From assembly GCA_003315335.1 (NCBI GenBank), contig QNRL01000007.1, forward strand, positions 254,486 through 318,485: 64,000 nucleotides of DNA, in the 5' to 3' direction. Below, piece after piece: positions 34,082-43,106 of this stretch. Positions within the stretch are counted from its first letter, which is position 1; the number at the start of each line of letters is the position of its first letter. The notes below the pieces were generated by a model. The model was not told the origin of the DNA. It ran no database searches and saw nothing but the letters and a program-made list of their open reading frames with translations. The stretch is from Pseudocitrobacter faecalis (GTDB taxonomy: Bacteria; Pseudomonadota; Gammaproteobacteria; Enterobacterales; Enterobacteriaceae). The position numbers and the translations under genes were made by a program.

Positions 34082-35497
34082 ATGAGTTCAATCCCGGTAG
34101 AAAATGCGGGCGGGGTTTCTGTACCCGTCGGTTCGGTGAGTGATGTCGCGAAGCTGATTAACAACCACGGCGAACAGGCAAAATATGCACGCATGATTGT
34201 CTTTTTAGCGCTCGGCGGCGTCTTTCTGGATGCTTACGATCTCACCACGCTCTCTTACGGTATCGATGATGTAGTAAAGGCGTTTCAGCTAACGCCACTG
34301 CTCACCGGGCTGGTGACATCGTCAATTATGGTCGGCACCATTTTCGGCAATCTTATTGGCGGCTGGCTGACCGACAAATATGGCCGCTATTCGGTCTTTA
34401 TGGCGGATATGCTGTTCTTCGTGGTGTCGGCGATTGCCGCTGGACTGGCGCCGAATGTCTGGGTGTTGATTGGCGCGCGTTTCCTGATGGGGATCGGCGT
34501 TGGGATCGATCTTCCGGTGGCAATGTCCTATCTCGCTGAATTTTCGAAATTCGCCGGGAAGGGCAACAAAGCCGCGCGCCTCGCCGCCTGGTGCCCGATG
34601 TGGTACGCGGCATCTACTGTCTGTTTTTTAATTATCTTCGCGCTGTACTTCCTGTTACCCACACAGCATCTCGACTGGCTCTGGCGAGCGTCGCTGTTGT
34701 TCGGCGCGGTGCCTGCGCTGTTGATTATTGCCGTGCGCAGCAAGTTTATGAACGAGTCCCCGCTGTGGGCGGCTAATCAGGGCGATTTACAAGGCGCGGC
34801 GCGTATTCTGCGCGAATCTTATGGTATCGCCGCCCATGAAGCACCGGACGTAAATGTCGCGCCGCCGCCGAAAGTGAGCTACCGCGTACTGTTTGAAAAA
34901 CCGTATCGCGAGCGCACGATTGTGTCCGGGGTGATGAATATCTGTATCGCGTTTGAATACACCGCGATTGCCTTCTTCCTCCCAACTATTCTGGCGCAGT
35001 TCCTCGGCGCGGGCGTGTTTGAAACCATTGCTGCCTCGCTTGGGCTGAACGCACTGTTCGCGTTTACCGGCGGCCTGCTCGGGATGCATCTGGCGTGGAA
35101 ATATCCCTCCCGGCACGTGGCGATTGCCGGGTTTGCCCTGCAATTTGTCGCGCTGATTGTGTTGGCGCTGGTGGGGCAACCGCACGCGGCGCTGGGCGTA
35201 GCGATTGCGGTAGGAATGCTCGGCCTGTGGCTGTTTGCCGAAGGTTTTGGCCCCGGTGCGCAACTGATGATTTACCCGGCGCTCTCTTACCCGACGCATA
35301 TTCGTGCGACGGGCGTCGGTTTCAGCCGCGCACTGTCCGGCATAGGCAGCGCGCTGGCGCTGTTTATTCTGCCGCTGTTGCAGGCCTCACTCGGAACCAA
35401 CATGTTCTGGGTGGTGTCGCTTGCCGCCCTGATCCCCATTTTCTTCCTGCTGGCGGTGCGCCATGAGCCTACACGCCACGATATTGACGACCAATAA
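34082..35497 (+). CDS. MFS transporter in the organosulfur cluster
   Basis: A 471-residue, twelve-helix MFS protein of the sugar/metabolite-H+ type: FLDAYDLTTLSYGIDDV in helix 1, GGWLTDKYGRYSVFMADM (the conserved loop 2-3 GxxxDKxGRR-like motif), GARFLMGIGVGIDLPVAMSYLAEF, and LWLFAEGFGPGAQLMIYPALSYPTHIRATGVGFSRA, where many MFS carriers have PTxxRxxGxG. AAGG precedes the ATG. It lies 47 bases after the binding-protein gene and 7 bases before the flavoprotein gene. It may be a second importer for an organosulfur acid or an exporter of the desulfurised product. Confidence 0.83.
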   Translation: MSSIPVENAGGVSVPVGSVSDVAKLINNHGEQAKYARMIVFLALGGVFLDAYDLTTLSYGIDDVVKAFQLTPLLTGLVTSSIMVGTIFGNLIGGWLTDKYGRYSVFMADMLFFVVSAIAAGLAPNVWVLIGARFLMGIGVGIDLPVAMSYLAEFSKFAGKGNKAARLAAWCPMWYAASTVCFLIIFALYFLLPTQHLDWLWRASLLFGAVPALLIIAVRSKFMNESPLWAANQGDLQGAARILRESYGIAAHEAPDVNVAPPPKVSYRVLFEKPYRERTIVSGVMNICIAFEYTAIAFFLPTILAQFLGAGVFETIAASLGLNALFAFTGGLLGMHLAWKYPSRHVAIAGFALQFVALIVLALVGQPHAALGVAIAVGMLGLWLFAEGFGPGAQLMIYPALSYPTHIRATGVGFSRALSGIGSALALFILPLLQASLGTNMFWVVSLAALIPIFFLLAVRHEPTRHDIDDQ

Positions 35498-35504
35498 GGA
35501 GCCT

Positions 35505-36719
35505 ATGATGACCTTACTCTCAACCGGAACCGATTATGAGGCGCTGGCGACGCGTTTCCGCCCGATATTTGAGCGCATTGCCACCGAGACGGTCGCGCGG
35601 GAACTTAACCGTACGCTGCCGTACGAACCGATTCGCTGGCTGAAGGAAGCCGGTTTCGGCACGGTGCGCATCCCGCAGGAAAAGGGCGGTTTTGGCGCAT
35701 CGCTGCCGCAGCTTTTCGCGCTGTTTAGCGAACTGGCGCAGGCGGACTCAAATCTTCCGCAGGCGCTGCGCGGACACTTTGCTTTTGTTGAAGACCAGCT
35801 CAACCGCCCCGAAAGCGAACTGCGCGATCGCTGGTTCCGCCGCTTTCTGGATGGCGACATTGTCGGCAATGGCTGGACGGAAACTGGCGAAGTTAAACTG
35901 GGTGACGTCATCACCAAAGTCACGCCGACAGAGAACGGCTGGCGGCTGACGGGGGAGAAGTTCTACAGCACCGGCACGCTATTTGCCGACTGGATAGACG
36001 TCTTCGGGCGGCGCAGCGATACCGGTGGCGACATCATCGCGCTGGTCAGCACGCATCAACCGGAAGTTGAGCGTGACGATGACTGGGACGGCTTTGGCCA
36101 GCGCCTGACGGGCAGCGGCACCACCCGTTTTCGCGATGCGTTTGTCGAACAGGAACACGTGACGGATTTTGCCGAACGATTTCGCTATCAGACGGCGTTC
36201 TATCAACACGTCCTGCTCGCCACGCTAGCCGGTGTTGGTCGGGCTATTGAACGCGATGCCGCAGAGGGGGTGAAAAATCGCCGCCGCGTCTATAGCCACG
36301 GCAACGCGCCCGCCGCCCGCGATGACGCGCAGGTATTGCAGGTGGTCGGGCAAATCAGCAGTTGGGTCTATGCGGTAGAGGCTACGGTCGAACGTGCCGC
36401 GCAGGCAATGCAGGTGGCATACGAAGTGCACGCCGATGCTGATCCGTCAGTGGTCACGCGCGCCAACGAACAGGCGGAAGTGGCATCCGCACAGGCGCAG
36501 GTGGTGGTCAGTGAATTAATCCCGCGCGCGGCAACCGAGTTGTTTAACGCACTGGGGGCATCGGACACGCGCACCTCAAAAGCGCTGGATCGTCACTGGC
36601 GCAATGCGCGGACGCTGGCATCCCATAACCCGGTTATTTACAAAAGCCGCAGCGTTGGCAACTGGCGGGTAAACGGCGTGCCGCCAGTATTTTTATGGCA
36701 GATTGGCAACGGAAGTTAA
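35505..36719 (+). CDS. Acyl-CoA-dehydrogenase-fold flavoprotein, SfnB/DszC-like
   Basis: A 404-residue protein with the acyl-CoA dehydrogenase fold: WLKEAGFGTVRIPQEKGGFGASLPQLF, FVGNGWTETGE-like IVGNGWTETGEVKLGDV, GWRLTGEKFYSTGTLFADW and a C-terminal helical bundle ending near HNPVIYKSRSVGNW. Members linked to sulfur use (SfnB, SfnC, DszC) are FMNH2-dependent monooxygenases rather than dehydrogenases; the catalytic Glu of true dehydrogenases is not apparent. It likely oxidises a sulfide or sulfone. AAGGAG precedes two consecutive ATG codons (35505 and 35508); the second has better spacing. It closes the cluster, followed by a REP and pncA. Confidence 0.85.
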   Translation: MMTLLSTGTDYEALATRFRPIFERIATETVARELNRTLPYEPIRWLKEAGFGTVRIPQEKGGFGASLPQLFALFSELAQADSNLPQALRGHFAFVEDQLNRPESELRDRWFRRFLDGDIVGNGWTETGEVKLGDVITKVTPTENGWRLTGEKFYSTGTLFADWIDVFGRRSDTGGDIIALVSTHQPEVERDDDWDGFGQRLTGSGTTRFRDAFVEQEHVTDFAERFRYQTAFYQHVLLATLAGVGRAIERDAAEGVKNRRRVYSHGNAPAARDDAQVLQVVGQISSWVYAVEATVERAAQAMQVAYEVHADADPSVVTRANEQAEVASAQAQVVVSELIPRAATELFNALGASDTRTSKALDRHWRNARTLASHNPVIYKSRSVGNWRVNGVPPVFLWQIGNGS

Positions 36720-36724
36720 AAGGC

Positions 36725-36754
36725 GTAGGCCCGGTAAGCGAAGCGCCACCGGGC
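36725..36754. repeat. REP-like element at the right edge of the sulfur cluster
   Basis: GTAGGCCCGGTAAGCGAAGC followed by GCCACCGGGC: a single REP-type hairpin between the convergent flavoprotein and pncA genes. It marks the right border of the accessory region. Confidence 0.8.
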
Positions 36755-36755
36755 A

Positions 36756-37397
36756 TTACCCCTGCGTCTCTTCCCAGTCTGCCAGCGTATACAATGTTGC
36801 ACCTGCCGCTGCCATCTCCATAAACGCCTGATTGCTGTCCTGTGGCTGAATATTCACGCCGCGACAGCCGTCGGTTATCACATTCACGCGATAACCCAGC
36901 TCCAGCGCGTCCAGCACGGTAAACTTCACGCAGTAGTCGGTTGCCAGGCCGAGCACAATCAGCTCGCTGATCTCATGATGACGCAGCCACCCATCCAGCG
37001 CCGTTTTCTGTCGATGGCCGTTGTCAAAGAATGCGCTGTAACTGTCGATATTGACGCTTTCGCCTTTATGAAACACCGCATCAATAGACTTCTGCGCCAG
37101 CAACGGGTGCAGTTCGGCACCTTCGCTGTGTTGCACGCAGTGATCGGGCCAGAAGGTTTGCGGCAGGCCGTCGAGTTGGCCCTGGGTGTAGGGCTCTACG
37201 CCGTGCTGGCTGGCAAAGCTGCCGTGATTGGCCGGGTGCCAGTCCTGGCTGGCAACTACGGCTTCACCACGCGCTTTGCACCAGGTAATCAGCGTATTGG
37301 CGACATCAACCGTGCTATCGCCTTCGGCAACAGCCAGCGCGCCGCCGGCGCAGAAATCATTTTGCAGATCAACCAGTAACAATGCTCGTGCTTTCAT
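36756..37397 (-). CDS. pncA: Nicotinamidase PncA
   Basis: A 213-residue isochorismatase-fold amidase, same length as E. coli PncA. Asp 10 in LLLVDLQNDF, metal ligands in SQDWHPANHGSFASQH, and the nucleophile in GLATDYCVKFTVLDA form the active site. It hydrolyses nicotinamide to nicotinate for NAD salvage, and also pyrazinamide. It lies 9 bases after ansA in the same direction, an operon also seen in E. coli. Confidence 0.96.
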   Translation of the reverse strand: MKARALLLVDLQNDFCAGGALAVAEGDSTVDVANTLITWCKARGEAVVASQDWHPANHGSFASQHGVEPYTQGQLDGLPQTFWPDHCVQHSEGAELHPLLAQKSIDAVFHKGESVNIDSYSAFFDNGHRQKTALDGWLRHHEISELIVLGLATDYCVKFTVLDALELGYRVNVITDGCRGVNIQPQDSNQAFMEMAAAGATLYTLADWEETQG

Positions 37398-37406
37398 GAA
37401 GGCTCC

Positions 37407-38423
37407 TTACTCGTCTGGCGTCAGCTCACCGCGCAGGTTTTGCTGCATGGCGCTACGGATGGCGTCGGCGTCAAGGTTCTGGCTTAACAGATAGTGCAGT
37501 TTGGTCAGCGTGGCTTCGACGGTCATATCCGCGCCGCCAATCACGCCTGCGTGGGCGAGGGCGTTGCCGGTAGCGTAGCCACCCATGTTGACCTTGCCCG
37601 ACATACACTGTGTCAGGTTAATCACCACGATGCCGCGCTGGCTGGCTTCGGTAAGCTCTTTTAAAAACTCGCCGTTTTGCGGTGCGTTGCCGACGCCGTA
37701 TGAACGCAGAATCAGCGCTTTTACCGGCTGGCGCAGGAAGTTGCGCACCACGTCAGCGGAAATGCCCGGATAAATGGTCACCACGCCAATCGGCTGCGGG
37801 GTAATCGGATGCACAATCAGTTCGCCCGAGGTGCTCGGCGCGGGTGGTGTCCCCAGACGGCGGATATGAATTCCCGCTTCCAGCAGTGGTGCCAGGTTGG
37901 GCGATGCGAAGGCATCAAAACCATCCGCATGCGCTTTGGTGGTACGGTTACCGCGATAGAGGCGATTATTGAAAAACAGCGAGACTTCGTTAATCGGGTA
38001 GTTCGCCGCGACGTACAGAGCATTCAGCAAGTTAATCTGTCCATCCGAACGTAGCTCGGCAAGCGGGATTTGTGACCCTGTCACAATGACCGGTTTGCCC
38101 AGATTTTCCAGCATGAACGACAGCGCCGAGGCGGTGAAAGCCATGGTATCCGTGCCGTGGAGGATCACAAAGCCATCATAATCGTCATAATGCGCTTTGA
38201 TATCGTCGGCGATGTGCTGCCAGTCTTCCGGCGTCATATCGGAAGAATCCATCAGCGGCTGATATTCATGGATAGTGAAATCAGGCATCTCCTGACGATG
38301 GAATTCCGGCATCAGCGCCAGCTGGCGTTGCAGGTGGCCGGAAACAGGAATGTAGCCGTGTTCGGAACGCTGCATCCCGATGGTCCCGCCGGTATAGGCG
38401 ACGTAAATGGATTTTTTTAGCAT
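37407..38423 (-). CDS. ansA: Cytoplasmic L-asparaginase I
   Basis: A 338-residue type I asparaginase, the same length as E. coli AnsA. Catalytic threonines are in AYTGGTIGMQ (near residue 14) and HGTDTMAFTASALSFML. There is no signal peptide, in contrast to the periplasmic AnsB. It hydrolyses asparagine to aspartate and ammonia with low affinity. It is followed by pncA after 9 bases and preceded by the sppA terminator. Confidence 0.96.
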   Translation of the reverse strand: MLKKSIYVAYTGGTIGMQRSEHGYIPVSGHLQRQLALMPEFHRQEMPDFTIHEYQPLMDSSDMTPEDWQHIADDIKAHYDDYDGFVILHGTDTMAFTASALSFMLENLGKPVIVTGSQIPLAELRSDGQINLLNALYVAANYPINEVSLFFNNRLYRGNRTTKAHADGFDAFASPNLAPLLEAGIHIRRLGTPPAPSTSGELIVHPITPQPIGVVTIYPGISADVVRNFLRQPVKALILRSYGVGNAPQNGEFLKELTEASQRGIVVINLTQCMSGKVNMGGYATGNALAHAGVIGGADMTVEATLTKLHYLLSQNLDADAIRSAMQQNLRGELTPDE

Positions 38424-38448
38424 GGTGTCGTTTGAGTAAGCGAAAGAA

Positions 38449-38470
38449 AATCCCCTCCGTAGAGGGGATT
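38449..38470 (-). terminator. sppA terminator
   Basis: AATCCCCTC / GAGGGGATT with a four-base loop, 4 bases after the sppA stop on the minus strand and followed there by TTCTTTC. Confidence 0.75.
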
Positions 38471-38474
38471 ATAA

Positions 38475-40328
38475 TTATCGTATATTGGCGCAGGTCAGGC
38501 AAAACGCATAGCGATTTTGCGGGTCATTGAAAGCGGCCAACTTATCGGTTTCCGCTTTCACCTCTTTGGCGGCTGAGGCGAGCGGCGCAGGCAGATACGC
38601 CTGCAACGCCTGCGGCAGTGAGGCGCGTACCGAGCCAGAAACGCTATCCATCACCATATCGAAGAACGTCGGTTCAGACTGATAGTAGTCGATGTGCCAT
38701 GTTTTCAGTTTCGCCAGTTCGGCCGCTTTGGCAACGGCATCATCGAAATCGCCGAGGCTGTCGACCAGACCGTTAGCTTTCGCATCCTGGCCGGTCCACA
38801 CGTGGCCCTGTGCGATTTTATCGATCTGCTCCGGCGTGCTGTGACGTGACTGCGCGACCAGGGTGATAAAGCGCTTGTAACCGTTCTCGATGGTCAGCTG
38901 CATCATCTGCTGCACTTCTGGCGGCAGCGTTTTGGTCATCGACACATCTGCCAGCGGCGAAGTGGCAACGCCATCCGTGTGCACGCCGATGGAATCCAGC
39001 GAGTTTTCCACGGTGTTGATCACGCCGAAGATACCAATAGAGCCAGTCAGTGTGCTCGGGTTTGCCACGATGTAACTTGCCGGGGTGGAGATCCAGTAAC
39101 CCCCGGAAGCCGCCATACCGCCCATCGACACCACCACCGGTTTCCCGGCATCTTTCGCCGCAGCCAGTTCCGCACGGATCACTTCGGAGGCGCTGACGCT
39201 GCCGCCAGGGCTGTTGACGCGCAGAACAATCGCTTTCACTTTCGGGTCGAGACGCGCATCGCGGATTTGCGCGGCTGTTGTATCGCCGCCGACGTTCCCC
39301 GGCGTTTCTTCACCGTCCATAATCGCGCCATTGGCAAAGACGACGGCAATGCTGGAACCCGTATCTGCTGGTGTTTTCAGCGCATAATCATAGATGCTCA
39401 CCGCACGATAGTTTTTATCGGTTTTGCTCCAGCCAAACGCTTTGGTCAGTGCTTTTTCGATCTCGGCGCTGCTACCCAGAGAATCAACCAGTTTGCTGTC
39501 CAGCGCGTATTTCGCCGTATCGCCATCGACTTTGTTCAAGCCATCAAGCATTGCCTGCGCGCCAGGGAAGACCTGTTGCGCGGTGATTTTGCGGTTTGCC
39601 GCCACTGTATTGAGGTAGTTTTGCCACAGCTCGCCAATCCAGCGGCTATCGGCTTCACGCGCAGCAGGCGACATATCATCGCGAATAAACGGCTCAACGG
39701 CGGATTTATAGGTACCGACGCGGAACACATGTGTAGAGACTTTCAGCTTCTCAAGCAGAGATTTGTAGTAGAGACCGTTAGTGGCAAAACCGTGCAGGTC
39801 AACGACGCCCTGCGGCGAGAGCCAGATTTTATTGGCAAAGCTCGCGAGGTAATACTGGCCCTGGCTGTAGCTGTCGCCCACCGCGTAAACGGGTTTACCG
39901 CTGTCGCGAAACTCGCGCAGCGCTTTGCCAATATACTGCATCGACGGCTGATCGCCCCCGGCGAAGTTCTTGAGATCCAGCACGATACCGGTGATATTGC
40001 GGTCATCTTTTGCCTGACGGATGGCCTGGACGATATCGAACAGGGAGTTTTCCTGTAAACGATCGGAACTTGCGCCAAAAAGCTGGCGGCCAATCACGCC
40101 CAGCTTACTGCTGGTGGAAGGCTTATCGACGATCACGCCGCTGATGTCCATCAACAACGCGCCCCGCGTGCTGTTGCTTTCAGGCGTGCTGCTAAGCTGC
40201 ATCCAGATCCCCACGCCAACCAGCACGAGGAAAATAAAGAACAGATTCAGCACCAGTTCGCGGGCAAAATTGAGTAATCGCCACGTCCATTTAAAGAATC
40301 CGGCGATAAAACGCCATAGGGTTCGCAT
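38475..40328 (-). CDS. sppA: Signal peptide peptidase SppA (protease IV)
   Basis: A 617-residue SppA of the long, two-domain type (E. coli 618). It has an N-terminal membrane helix (about 22-45), the first half with the catalytic Lys (about 209; [16 protein letters not shown]) and the second half with the catalytic Ser in [15 protein letters not shown], preceded by [13 protein letters not shown]. It is an inner-membrane Ser-Lys peptidase acting on cleaved signal peptides as a tetramer. GGGAG precedes the ATG. Single gene, divergent from ydjA. Confidence 0.96.
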   Translation of the reverse strand: MRTLWRFIAGFFKWTWRLLNFARELVLNLFFIFLVLVGVGIWMQLSSTPESNSTRGALLMDISGVIVDKPSTSSKLGVIGRQLFGASSDRLQENSLFDIVQAIRQAKDDRNITGIVLDLKNFAGGDQPSMQYIGKALREFRDSGKPVYAVGDSYSQGQYYLASFANKIWLSPQGVVDLHGFATNGLYYKSLLEKLKVSTHVFRVGTYKSAVEPFIRDDMSPAAREADSRWIGELWQNYLNTVAANRKITAQQVFPGAQAMLDGLNKVDGDTAKYALDSKLVDSLGSSAEIEKALTKAFGWSKTDKNYRAVSIYDYALKTPADTGSSIAVVFANGAIMDGEETPGNVGGDTTAAQIRDARLDPKVKAIVLRVNSPGGSVSASEVIRAELAAAKDAGKPVVVSMGGMAASGGYWISTPASYIVANPSTLTGSIGIFGVINTVENSLDSIGVHTDGVATSPLADVSMTKTLPPEVQQMMQLTIENGYKRFITLVAQSRHSTPEQIDKIAQGHVWTGQDAKANGLVDSLGDFDDAVAKAAELAKLKTWHIDYYQSEPTFFDMVMDSVSGSVRASLPQALQAYLPAPLASAAKEVKAETDKLAAFNDPQNRYAFCLTCANIR

Positions 40329-40492
40329 GTTTTCTCCCTGATAAAGACAATAAACGGTTCACCGAAAGCGGTGAAACATCTGGCTATCCTAATTACAGCG
40401 CCGCCCGTTGTCAGCAGGAATCGCCATCGACGCTGTAACAAATTCCCTGCGCATGTTAATTTTGTGAAAAATAACATGACAGGAGCGAATCA

Positions 40493-41044
40493 ATGGACGC
40501 ACTTGAATTACTGGTAAATCGCCGTAGCGCCTCCCGCCTGGCTGACCCTGCGCCAGCCGGTGAGCAACTGGAAAATATCCTCCGTGCCGGGATGCGTGCC
40601 CCGGATCACGGAACGCTGCAACCATGGCAGTTTTTTATCATCGAGGGAGAAGGCCGTGAGCGCTTCAGCCAGTTGCTGGAAAAAGGCGCGATTGACGCGG
40701 GCAGCGATGAGAAAGCGATTGAAAAAGCACGTAATGCGCCATTCCGTGCGCCGCTGATTATCGCGGTAGTGGCGAAGTGTCAGCCGCATCATAAAGTGCC
40801 GATATGGGAACAGGAGATGTCGGCGGGCTGCGCGGTGATGGCGATGCAGATGGCGGCTGTTGCGCAGGGTTTTAACGGTATCTGGCGTAGCGGCGCGTTA
40901 ACCGATAGTGCGGTAGTGCGCGAAGGTCTGAAGTGCGGGGAACACGACAAAATTGTCGGTTTTCTCTACTTAGGTACACCACAACTGAAGGCGTCAACCA
41001 CGGTGTCGGTGCCGGATACCGCCCCCTTTGTGGTTCGTTTCTGA
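40493..41044 (+). CDS. ydjA: YdjA, minimal nitroreductase
   Basis: A 183-residue FMN-dependent nitroreductase, the short form of the family, with [62 protein letters not shown] and [13 protein letters not shown]. It matches E. coli YdjA (183 residues), whose substrate is unclear. In E. coli it is directly upstream of selD and topB; here a terminator and a phosphatase gene interrupt that order. Confidence 0.94.
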   Translation: MDALELLVNRRSASRLADPAPAGEQLENILRAGMRAPDHGTLQPWQFFIIEGEGRERFSQLLEKGAIDAGSDEKAIEKARNAPFRAPLIIAVVAKCQPHHKVPIWEQEMSAGCAVMAMQMAAVAQGFNGIWRSGALTDSAVVREGLKCGEHDKIVGFLYLGTPQLKASTTVSVPDTAPFVVRF

Positions 41045-41053
41045 CAAACATAC

Positions 41054-41083
41054 AGCCCGGCGGAAGAACCACCGGGCTTTTTT
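41054..41083. terminator. Terminator between ydjA and phoC
   Basis: AGCCCGG / CCGGGCT stem with a loop that can form extra pairs, followed by TTTTTT on the plus strand, so it stops ydjA transcription. The convergent phosphatase gene ends just beyond it. Confidence 0.8.
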
Positions 41084-41085
41084 CT

Positions 41086-41835
41086 TTAAGACTTATGTTG
41101 TTTAGCGAATTCGTCTTTCGCTTTTTGCAATTGCTGCTGGAACGCCGGGTTGGTGTGCAGCGTGGCAACAACGGCAGAACCGACAATGCGCGCGGCATCA
41201 ACGTCGCTCTGCCAGTGATAACCGCATATCACGCGGCTTTCACCCAGCTCATATCCACGCTTTAAAATCTCGTTCTGACGAGCCGGATTAATCTCTGCCA
41301 GCACCAGCGCGGTGGCCCAGCCGATAGAGGTATGGCCAGACGGATAAGAACCGTTTTTCGACAGCTTATCCTGCTCGGTGGTGTTACAGGTCGGTACGCC
41401 ATAGAAAGCGAACGGACGAATGCGCATGTATTTCTCTTTTGCACCACGGGTTGCGAGGTCGCCCGCATCTTCAATCATGTTGGTCAGCAGTTTGTGTAAC
41501 TGCGGCGCATCTTTTTCAGTGATCGGTGACCCAAATGCGCCAGAGAAGGCGTTAGCCACACCGCCGCCACTCAGGTTGGCATCTTCCACGGCCAGCTTCC
41601 CGCGTTCGGTATTACGCAGCAGGCGACCCTGCTCATACATCGCCTGATCGTTCAGGAACGCAATGCTCCCTACGGCTGGCGGAGGCGGCAGCAGAGCGAG
41701 GCTATCAATGGCTTGCGCATTTTTCAGGTAGTAAAGATCGGGTTTAGTGGTGGCGTCGTTCCCGGCCGGAGCAAGAGCAAAAGCGCTGGACGTAAAAAGC
41801 GTTGCCAGGCAAAGGGCGATAATGCGTTTTTTCAT
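41086..41835 (-). CDS. phoC: Class A non-specific acid phosphatase, PhoC/PhoN type
   Basis: A 249-residue secreted phosphatase. It has a cleavable signal ([20 protein letters not shown], then [18 protein letters not shown]), the class A signature [31 protein letters not shown] and [17 protein letters not shown], which together form the PAP2/vanadium-haloperoxidase active site (KxxxxxxRP, PSGH, SRxxxxxHxxxD). It matches Morganella PhoC closely in length and sequence. It would release phosphate from organic esters in the periplasm. AAGGA precedes the ATG at 41835; an earlier frame start adds 40 unrelated residues. It sits between ydjA and selD on the opposite strand, an insertion relative to E. 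coli. Confidence 0.9.
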   Translation of the reverse strand: MKKRIIALCLATLFTSSAFALAPAGNDATTKPDLYYLKNAQAIDSLALLPPPPAVGSIAFLNDQAMYEQGRLLRNTERGKLAVEDANLSGGGVANAFSGAFGSPITEKDAPQLHKLLTNMIEDAGDLATRGAKEKYMRIRPFAFYGVPTCNTTEQDKLSKNGSYPSGHTSIGWATALVLAEINPARQNEILKRGYELGESRVICGYHWQSDVDAARIVGSAVVATLHTNPAFQQQLQKAKDEFAKQHKS

Positions 41836-42058
41836 CGATATTTCCTTGTGATTTTTATCCTGATGTGCAGGTTTTGACATTCTTATATTCATGCCACTAA
41901 TTAGTAGAAGGAAAAACGCGGTAAGAAAAATTGCCCTGTGTCGCAAAACGGACAATTGCTTGCGAAGTGAGCAGTAGTGAGCGATTTCGGAGTGTCGGAC
42001 TTACCACGCCGCCGTTTGGGCGCTACCATAGTGGGATTGGCAAAATCAGGAGATGTCC

Positions 42059-43102
42059 ATGAGCGAGCAAGCCATTCGTTTAACACAGTACAGCCACGGA
42101 GCCGGTTGCGGTTGTAAAATTTCCCCGAAAGTGCTGGAAACCATCCTGCACAGTGAACAGGCGAAGTTTGTCGACCCGAACCTGCTTGTCGGCAATGAAA
42201 CCCGCGATGACGCGGCGGTGTACGACCTCGGCAACGGTACATCGATAATCAGCACCACCGATTTCTTCATGCCGATCGTTGATAACCCGTTCGATTTTGG
42301 CCGTATCGCAGCCACCAACGCCATCAGCGATATCTTCGCGATGGGCGGTAAACCGATTATGGCGATTGCGATTCTCGGCTGGCCCATCAACACGCTGGCA
42401 CCGGAAATCGCGCGCGACGTGATTGAAGGCGGACGTTTCGCGTGTCAACAAGCGGGTATCGCCCTGGCGGGGGGGCACTCCATTGATGCACCGGAGCCTA
42501 TTTTCGGCCTGGCGGTGACGGGGGTGGTGCCAACCGAGCGCGTGAAGAAAAACAGCACCGCGCAGGCGGGCTGCAAACTGTTCCTCACCAAACCGCTGGG
42601 TATTGGCGTTCTCACCACCGCCGAGAAAAAGTCGCTGCTGAAACCTGAACATCAGGGGCTGGCGACGGAAGTGATGTGCCAGATGAACCTTGCGGGTGCG
42701 GCATTCGCTAACATTGACGGCGTCAAAGCGATGACCGACGTTACCGGTTTTGGTCTGCTGGGCCACCTCAGTGAAATGTGTCAGGGCGCAGGCGTACAGG
42801 CGCAGGTGAACTTTGCCGACGTGCCAAAACTGCCTGGCGTGGAAGAATACATCGCGCAGGGGGCGGTGCCGGGAGGTACCGGGCGCAATTTCGCCAGTTA
42901 TGGTCACCTGATGGGCGAGATGCCGGATGAATGGCGTTCGCTGCTGTGCGATCCGCAAACCTCCGGTGGGCTGTTACTGGCCGTTACCCCGGATGCCGAG
43001 CAAGAAGTGCAGGCTGCTGCGGCAGAATTCGGCATTACCTTAACCGCCATTGGTTCTTTGGTTGAGGCCCGGGCGGGTCGTCCGATGATTGAGATCCGCT
43101 AA
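42059..43102 (+). CDS. selD: Selenophosphate synthetase SelD
   Basis: A 347-residue protein, equal in length to E. coli SelD. Catalytic Cys 17 and Lys 20 lie in [12 protein letters not shown] (not selenocysteine here), with [31 protein letters not shown] and [18 protein letters not shown]. It makes selenophosphate from selenide and ATP for tRNA-Sec and selenouridine. AGGAG lies 6 bases before the ATG at 42059; an ATG two codons earlier is too near. topB follows 4 bases downstream. Confidence 0.97.
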   Translation: MSEQAIRLTQYSHGAGCGCKISPKVLETILHSEQAKFVDPNLLVGNETRDDAAVYDLGNGTSIISTTDFFMPIVDNPFDFGRIAATNAISDIFAMGGKPIMAIAILGWPINTLAPEIARDVIEGGRFACQQAGIALAGGHSIDAPEPIFGLAVTGVVPTERVKKNSTAQAGCKLFLTKPLGIGVLTTAEKKSLLKPEHQGLATEVMCQMNLAGAAFANIDGVKAMTDVTGFGLLGHLSEMCQGAGVQAQVNFADVPKLPGVEEYIAQGAVPGGTGRNFASYGHLMGEMPDEWRSLLCDPQTSGGLLLAVTPDAEQEVQAAAAEFGITLTAIGSLVEARAGRPMIEIR

Positions 43103-43106
43103 ACCG

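Noticed and set aside
38979-40058. Open frame of 359 codons on the plus strand
   Set aside because: Antisense to sppA; no ribosome site and a low-complexity, His/Arg-rich translation typical of shadow frames.
42080-42958. Open frame of 292 codons on the minus strand
   Set aside because: Antisense to selD and unlike any protein family I know.
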